Assembly: GCF_001653195.1 (NCBI RefSeq) | Contig: NZ_JXBB01000015.1 | Location: forward strand, 1 to 34,198 | DNA: 34,198 bases | Source: Hydrogenibacillus schlegelii | Lineage (GTDB): Bacteria > Bacillota > Bacilli > Thermicanales > DSM-22653 | Direction of reading: 5' to 3' | Program-made: the position numbers and the translations under genes | Notes under the pieces: model-generated | What the model was told of the DNA's origin: nothing | The model's input: only the letters and a program-made list of their open reading frames with translations | Databases searched by the model: none | Shown here: positions 30,134 to 34,198 of the stretch, piece after piece | Position numbering within the stretch: the stretch's first letter is position 1 | Layout of the letters: each line of letters begins with the position of its first letter

Positions 30134-31432
30134 TCACGACGCTTCCATTCTAAGCGCGCTGTCGAGCTGTGTCCGGTAGGTGAGAAACGCCGTTATGACG
30201 GCGACGACTAGCCCCCCGATCAGTAAGAGCGCGAGTTTCCACGCGGCGCCGGCATCGAAAAAGAACGGCATGGCAATCGACAATCTTTCCCCGATCCCGT
30301 AAGCCAAGAATGCGTAGACAACGTAGGACAGTGCCCAGCCGAAAAGCTCGCCGAGGAAAAACAGCCATACGGCTTCCAAGGCGACGACGAAAAACACGTG
30401 AAGACGCGATGCCCCGATGGCGCGCATCAAATAAAAGTCTTTCCTTTTTACTTCGATCGATTGATAGAGCGTCAGACAGACGGTAATCACTGCGAGCGCC
30501 AGGACAAGCCAGGCGATCGCGCCGAGCACTTCGGCGCCGAAACCGATCTGCTCGAAGATCTTTCCGAGGACTTGTCCCGGGAGGACGGCCTGGGCATGCG
30601 GAGATGCATTGATTTCTTGATAGAGTTGCATCAGTTCTACGTATCCCTTGGGATGGACGAGAAAAGCCGTGATCCCGTGCGAAAGATCGCCGGAGTCGCT
30701 GCCGGAAAGCATATGGGGAGTGTCCGCTACTTGATCGCTCGGCGCCGCTCGGATCGCGTCGTGTTCGACTGCGCTCTCGTGTTCGTGCAAGCGCCAATAG
30801 CTTTCGTAATGGACGAAAATGCCGCGATCGACGGGCGTATGCGTCGGTCGCATGATGCCGACGACCGTGTAAGGCATCTCGCGATGTTCATCGCTTTCGA
30901 GCCCTTCATGATGATCCGTCCCGTGGCTGGAGACGAAGGTGTCGCCGACCCGAAGACCGGTGTCCTGAGCGGTTTTGGCACCCAAGACGGCTTCGAAGGG
31001 GCGCTCAAATCGCCGTCCTTGAGAGATAACGAAAGCCGGTGGAGCGCCTGGACGGGAGCGCATTTCAAAAAAGCGTTCATCCGTGCCGACGATCCGATAC
31101 CCTTGGAAATTGTCGCCCAAAGCAAACGGCACAACTGCTTGAACACGGGGATCCGCTTTGATGGCTTCATAAAAATCCCACGGGACATTGCCGAGAGGCC
31201 GATCGAGCAGGAAGATCGTGTTGAAGATGAGTTGCGTTTCGCTTCCTTTGCTGCCGACGATCATGCCGTAGGGTGCAGAAGATTCGCTGATGCCACGCTT
31301 GATTCCTTCGCTCGCCATCGAAATGCTGAGCATCAGGGCGACGCTCACGGCGATGATCATGATCGTTGTGCCCGTGACGACGGGACGACTCCGGATTTGG
31401 CGCCAGGCCATCACCCAAAGAGACAACTCCAT
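30134..31432 (-). CDS. FtsX/MacB-type ABC permease with His-rich extracytoplasmic loop
   Basis: 432 residues with four membrane segments in MacB order: one near residues 15-40, a large extracytoplasmic domain, and three at the C-terminus (VLGAIAWLVLALAVITVCLTLYQ; FVVALEAVWLFFLGELFGWALSYVVYAFL; LALLLIGGLVVAVITAFLTYR). The outer domain holds a His/Glu/Asp cluster (SSHGTDHHEGLESDEHREMP, then HYESYWRLHEHESAVEHD) that suggests metal binding. ATG 31432 forms TGATG with the ATPase stop and has AGGGGAG just upstream; GTG 31435 is an alternative. Permease, ATPase and a DUF3299-like lipoprotein together resemble zinc-regulated Zrg-type clusters. Zinc or another divalent metal is inferred. Confidence 0.87.
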   Translation of the reverse strand: MELSLWVMAWRQIRSRPVVTGTTIMIIAVSVALMLSISMASEGIKRGISESSAPYGMIVGSKGSETQLIFNTIFLLDRPLGNVPWDFYEAIKADPRVQAVVPFALGDNFQGYRIVGTDERFFEMRSRPGAPPAFVISQGRRFERPFEAVLGAKTAQDTGLRVGDTFVSSHGTDHHEGLESDEHREMPYTVVGIMRPTHTPVDRGIFVHYESYWRLHEHESAVEHDAIRAAPSDQVADTPHMLSGSDSGDLSHGITAFLVHPKGYVELMQLYQEINASPHAQAVLPGQVLGKIFEQIGFGAEVLGAIAWLVLALAVITVCLTLYQSIEVKRKDFYLMRAIGASRLHVFFVVALEAVWLFFLGELFGWALSYVVYAFLAYGIGERLSIAMPFFFDAGAAWKLALLLIGGLVVAVITAFLTYRTQLDSALRMEAS

Positions 31433-32124
31433 CACTCCCCTGGCACGGGCGATCGATCCGAAACCACCCCGCCCGGTCCCAACGTCAGCACGCGCGTGAA
31501 AGCCGAAAGTAACGTCGTATCGTGCGTCACGAAGACGAGCGTGGCGCCCTTTTCACGGACAAGCGCAAGCAGTTCGTCGAGCACCACCGTTTTGTTCACC
31601 GAGTCCAAACTCGCCGTCGGCTCATCGGCGAGCACAATGGAGGGTTGATGGACGAGTGCCCGGGCGATGGCAACGCGCTGTTTTTCGCCGTGGCTTAAAC
31701 GGCGCACATCGACATGCATCCGATCATTTAGACCGAGGCGGTGGAGAAGCGCCGTCGCCGCCTGGAGGCGTTCGAATTTGTTTTTGATTCCGCTCCACTT
31801 GGCGGCCATCAAGACATTCTCCAACGCCGTAAATCCGCCGAGCAAGTTTAAGGCCTGGAAAATGAGCCCCATCCGCCGCGCCCGAAGCCGATCACGCTGC
31901 GATTCTCCGAGCGCACCGATGTCCACCCCATCGATGATGACGCGCCCGGTCGTCGGTAGCGTGAGCCCGGCGATGATCTGAATCAGCGTACTCTTGCCGG
32001 ACCCGCTGGGCCCGACGACGGCCACTCGCTCGCCGGGACCGACGACGAGCGACGGAATTTCGAGGACGCGGATCGTCTCTTTTCCGACACGGTACGTATG
32101 GGTGACTTCGACGATCTCGATCAT
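31432..32124 (-). CDS. ABC transporter ATP-binding protein (LolD/MacB type)
   Basis: 230 residues: Walker A GPSGSGKST, Q-loop (MGLIFQALNLLGGFTALENV), signature LSHGEKQRVAIARAL (His in place of the second Gly position of LSGGE), Walker B IVLADEPTASLD, H-loop FVTHD. Standard size and motifs for the ATPase partner of FtsX-like permeases. RBS AGGAGAG upstream of ATG 32124; its stop overlaps the permease start. Middle gene of a three-gene operon. Confidence 0.93.
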   Translation of the reverse strand: MIEIVEVTHTYRVGKETIRVLEIPSLVVGPGERVAVVGPSGSGKSTLIQIIAGLTLPTTGRVIIDGVDIGALGESQRDRLRARRMGLIFQALNLLGGFTALENVLMAAKWSGIKNKFERLQAATALLHRLGLNDRMHVDVRRLSHGEKQRVAIARALVHQPSIVLADEPTASLDSVNKTVVLDELLALVREKGATLVFVTHDTTLLSAFTRVLTLGPGGVVSDRSPVPGE

Positions 32125-32155
32125 TCCGCTCTCTCCTCTATTTCGCTCTCATCGT

Positions 32156-33139
32156 TCAATTTATAACCTCGACCCGTTCGGCATAGATCCGGACCAAGCT
32201 GACGAAACCCGTCTTGTCATCGGTGTAGGGACCGACGTCGAGCTTTCCGACGACGCGCACGGGTTTTTCCGTCGCCTCGATCGTTTTCCCTTGGGGCAAG
32301 TAGATGACGACGATGTCCTCCGGCCAATCGGCGTCACTGCTGCAAAACGGACAGAGAGCCAGCGGAACGCGCGTCAAGACGAAAAAGTCGAGTCGCGGCT
32401 GAAGCGGCGGCGCCATATACCCTTTCATCTCGACACGATGACCATTCAAATCGGTCAGTTTCTTCGACAGGATCAGACCGCGGACCGATTTTCCGGCATA
32501 CAGTTCGCTGAACTTGAGCGACACCGGTTCGTCCGTCGCCGGCGTTGGTTGGGGCCTTGGCGCTGGATCGGGTTTGAGGTCTGGAGACTCGTCATTCGCA
32601 TCGCGCGTAGGGGCTGATGTATTTTCGACGTTGCCCGGCTGCCCTGCTGCGGTCTGTCGTGGTGTTACCGACGCCGCCGGCGTTGGCTGGGGCCTTGGCG
32701 CTGGAGCGGGTTTGACGTCTGGAGACTCGTCATTCGCATCGCGCGTAGGGGCCGATGTATTTTCGACGTTGCTCGGCTGCCCTGCTGCGGTCTGTCGCGG
32801 TGTTACCGACGCTTTCTGCGACGCCCCGCGTACTTCTCTCGGCTCCTCCTCCGGTTCCTTTTGTGCCGAAGGAGAATGGCTTTCGCTGCTTTGAGCCGAG
32901 GCAGGATTCGTGGCGCGTTCAGCGTTCGATTCTGGACTTTTGACTTCTTGACTTATGACCGGAACTTCTTGGCCCGATGGCTCGGGCGGCGGATTGTTCG
33001 AAGAGGCGTCTTCGCGCTGCGAAGCGCCCGTCGAGGACGTCGGTTCCGCGGGTGACAATGAGGACGCCTGACAAGCGACGACAAACCACACGAGCGTTAT
33101 CCATACAGGGATGATGACGAATCGACTTGCGCGTGACAT
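32156..33139 (-). CDS. Lipoprotein with tandem 46-aa repeats and a DUF3299-like C-terminal domain
   Basis: 327 residues. Signal peptide with lipobox VVAC (Cys near 22), a long low-complexity spacer, two 46-residue tandem repeats (ASVTPRQTAAGQPSNVEN... ending PRPQPTPA), then a folded domain of about 115 residues (LNGHRVEMKGYMAPPLQP, FFVLTRVPLALCPFCSSD, IVVIYLPQGKTI, VRVVGKLDVG). The CPFC pair and the strand pattern recall DUF3299-type proteins encoded with metal-linked ABC genes. It probably presents a metal or redox site to the permease on a long stalk. ATG 33139 has GGGGAGG six bases upstream; the longer frame to 33175 does not. First gene of the operon. Confidence 0.82.
   Translation of the reverse strand: MSRASRFVIIPVWITLVWFVVACQASSLSPAEPTSSTGASQREDASSNNPPPEPSGQEVPVISQEVKSPESNAERATNPASAQSSESHSPSAQKEPEEEPREVRGASQKASVTPRQTAAGQPSNVENTSAPTRDANDESPDVKPAPAPRPQPTPAASVTPRQTAAGQPGNVENTSAPTRDANDESPDLKPDPAPRPQPTPATDEPVSLKFSELYAGKSVRGLILSKKLTDLNGHRVEMKGYMAPPLQPRLDFFVLTRVPLALCPFCSSDADWPEDIVVIYLPQGKTIEATEKPVRVVGKLDVGPYTDDKTGFVSLVRIYAERVEVIN
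32538..32813. repeat. 138-bp tandem repeat, two units
   Basis: Units 32538-32675 and 32676-32813, nearly identical with only scattered substitutions, in frame (46 codons) within the lipoprotein stalk. The near-identity points to recent duplication; copy number may vary between strains. Confidence 0.85.
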
Positions 33140-33164
33140 GACCTCCCCCTCCTTAAAGAAACGC

Positions 33165-33199
33165 CGACGACCCATAGCCGCCTAAGCTGTGGGTCGTCG
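33165..33199 (-). terminator. Long hairpin between the phosphatase remnant and the lipoprotein gene
   Basis: Ten-base perfect stem CGACGACCCA (33165-33174) / TGGGTCGTCG (33190-33199), loop of 15 that can pair further (AGC/GCT). On the minus strand a loose T-tract (GTTTCTTT) follows, so a terminator for the phosphatase transcript is likeliest. It also lies where an operator of the lipoprotein operon would be. Confidence 0.55.
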
Positions 33200-33216
33200 A
33201 ACGCCACTTGAACGCC

Positions 33217-33244
33217 TTAAGCTTTTCGTTTTAAGCTTTTCGTT
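33217..33244. repeat. 14-bp tandem duplication
   Basis: TTAAGCTTTTCGTT twice in a row (33217-33230 and 33231-33244), just past the phosphatase stop at 33251-33253. Possibly slippage; no clear function. Confidence 0.8.
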
Positions 33245-33250
33245 CAGTCG

Positions 33251-34129
33251 TCACCGTGCGCCGCCGACGCTCGGCGTCTTAGGCGAACCCGCCCGACCGA
33301 GAAGGTCGAATCCGCCGGCGCGCGCCATGGCGATGAAGACGTCGGTGTTGTTCATTGTCCCTTTGAAGTACTGCGCGCCTGGTCCGTAAGCCATGAGCGT
33401 CACGTCATCCGCTGTATGCACACCCAAATCGCTGGCGATCGTCCCCGGGTTGAAGAAACGGCCTTTGTTCGGATCGTCTGGGTTTTTTAAGCGATTCGGG
33501 TTGGCGACGGTTTTGCCATCGCTCGTCCGGATCGTAGGGGATGTCGGCTCTTCAGGGAAATGATAGTCGTTATAAAAGTCGGGGTGGTTGCCGAAATGGA
33601 CCGCGAGCTTGCGCTCAACCTCCGGCGTATCCGGGAATTCAATCGGAAAGCGGCCGCTTTGTCCGTGCGTGTATGTCGGGAACCCGGCCTCAGCATAAAG
33701 GCGCACCGCTTCCCGTCCGGATCTGCCGTCGCCTTCCCAGTACGTGCCGGTAATGCTGTTGGAATGCGAGTGATCGGCGGTGACGATGATCAGCGTATCG
33801 CCACGACGTTCGGCAAACCGTTTGGCCACTTCGATCGCTTTATCGAACTCGATCGTATCATAGGCGGCGCGCTCCCAATCGTGAGGGTGGAGCTGTTTGT
33901 CGATGAGACCGCCTTCGACCATCAGGAAAAAGCCATGGTCGTTTTTGCTTAGGATCTCGAGCGCTTTTTCCGTCATCTCCCAGAGCGTCGGCTGGTCTGT
34001 GAAACTTCCGACCGATTTGTTTCGGGTCGCCCGATCGTAATACGTGTTCATGTCCGCGAGGTGGAAGAGGCGATCAAGTCCAGTATCATGTGTAAATTGC
34101 CCTCTTCGGCGAATGAAAGGACAGGTCAC
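33251..34129 (-). pseudogene. Alkaline phosphatase, 5'-truncated
   Basis: The C-terminal 60% of a PhoA/PhoB-type alkaline phosphatase: RLFHLADMNTYYDRA, FFLMVEGGLIDKQLHPHDWERAAYDTIEFDKAI (metal-ligand region), IIVTADHSHSNS (Asp-His ligands) and ASDLGVHTADDVTLMAYGPG with the last His ligand. The N-terminal third, with the first metal Asp and the catalytic Ser, is missing. In frame, only about 16 unrelated codons precede the homology, then a TGA at 34130-34132. A new frame ends exactly there. Either an insertion or a deletion removed the gene start, or frameshifts lie near 34080-34130. Confidence 0.78.
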
Positions 34130-34198
34130 TCAGGCATTCACAACGTGCAGCATGGCCGGCTCAGTGGATTTCTGTTGTTCCTTCTTCCACTGCCAATA
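34130..34198 (-). CDS. C-terminal fragment of an unidentified protein, cut by the window edge
   Basis: Open on the minus strand from the window edge to TGA at 34130-34132: 22 residues, beginning YWQWKKEQQKS and ending AMLHVVNA. I do not recognise it. Since it directly abuts the broken phosphatase it could be the end of a mobile-element gene, or simply an upstream out-of-place stretch of the phosphatase gene. Confidence 0.3.
   Translation of the reverse strand, partial: YWQWKKEQQKSTEPAMLHVVNA

Noticed and set aside
30398-31648. Plus-strand frame of 416 codons opposite the ABC permease
   Set aside because: It is antisense to a permease with clear membrane segments and to the ATPase end; no domain of its own.
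1-34198. CRISPR arrays, tRNA or rRNA genes
   Set aside because: No regularly spaced short repeats of array type and no cloverleaf or rRNA-like stretches were seen by eye.

Overview
The window is GC-rich bacterial DNA with strong AGGAGG-type ribosome sites, frequent GTG/TTG starts, two YjcZ-type small sporulation proteins and a Bacillus-ordered ribose operon (rbsRKDACB). That points to a GC-rich, spore-forming member of the Firmicutes; a thermophile of the Hydrogenibacillus type would fit. The genus is an inference from style, not from a marker gene.

Layout. 1-269: 3' end of an IS200/IS605-type element (tnpB tail plus omega RNA). 585-7230: sbcD-sbcC (DNA end-processing nuclease) followed by a DUF4236/TPR membrane protein. 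7273-10283: a LytTR regulator, an acetyl-CoA hydrolase/CoA-transferase and a PCYCGC lipoprotein. 10338-10678 (minus): two small YjcZ-family proteins. 10887-15683: a mobile-element pile-up upstream of and inside the rbs control region. It consists of an ISLre2-family element with a 9-bp target duplication, an IS3-family element nested in its transposase, and a complete IS605-like element with TnpA, TnpB and omega RNA. 15726-21871: rbsR, rbsK, rbsD, rbsA, rbsC, rbsB and a terminator. 21965-23041 (minus): a galactokinase gene lacking its N-terminal signature. 23273-26175: an OmpR-type two-component pair and an exported protein of unknown function. Promoters for the pair and for the exported protein share the same phased CTTAAC array. 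26249-26563: a graveyard of gene remnants. 26690-28003 (minus): a NodB-type deacetylase lipoprotein. 28295-29665: a TrpB2-type tryptophan synthase beta chain. 30134-33139 (minus): a lipoprotein/ABC ATPase/permease operon, probably for metals. 33251-34198 (minus): a 5'-truncated alkaline phosphatase and the edge of another reading frame.

How it fits together. The best-supported story is in the rbs control region. A sigma-A promoter is followed by two copies of a TAACCGGTTAC operator about three helical turns apart. The IS605-like element sits exactly after the TTAC of the second operator. The rest of that operator copy (ATATCG) lies directly after the element's TCAA end, so both ends are known to the base. 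The element is co-oriented with the operon, so the rbs promoter can read through tnpA, tnpB and the omega RNA into rbsR. The guide part of that omega RNA is the rbs leader itself.

Two copies of the omega RNA in this window are about 98% identical while the adjoining tnpB codons are only about 83% identical. The second system worth attention is the two-component pair. The promoter of the pair and the promoter of the next gene both carry CTTAAC-type half-sites at 11-bp steps, ending exactly 11 nt before the -10 box.
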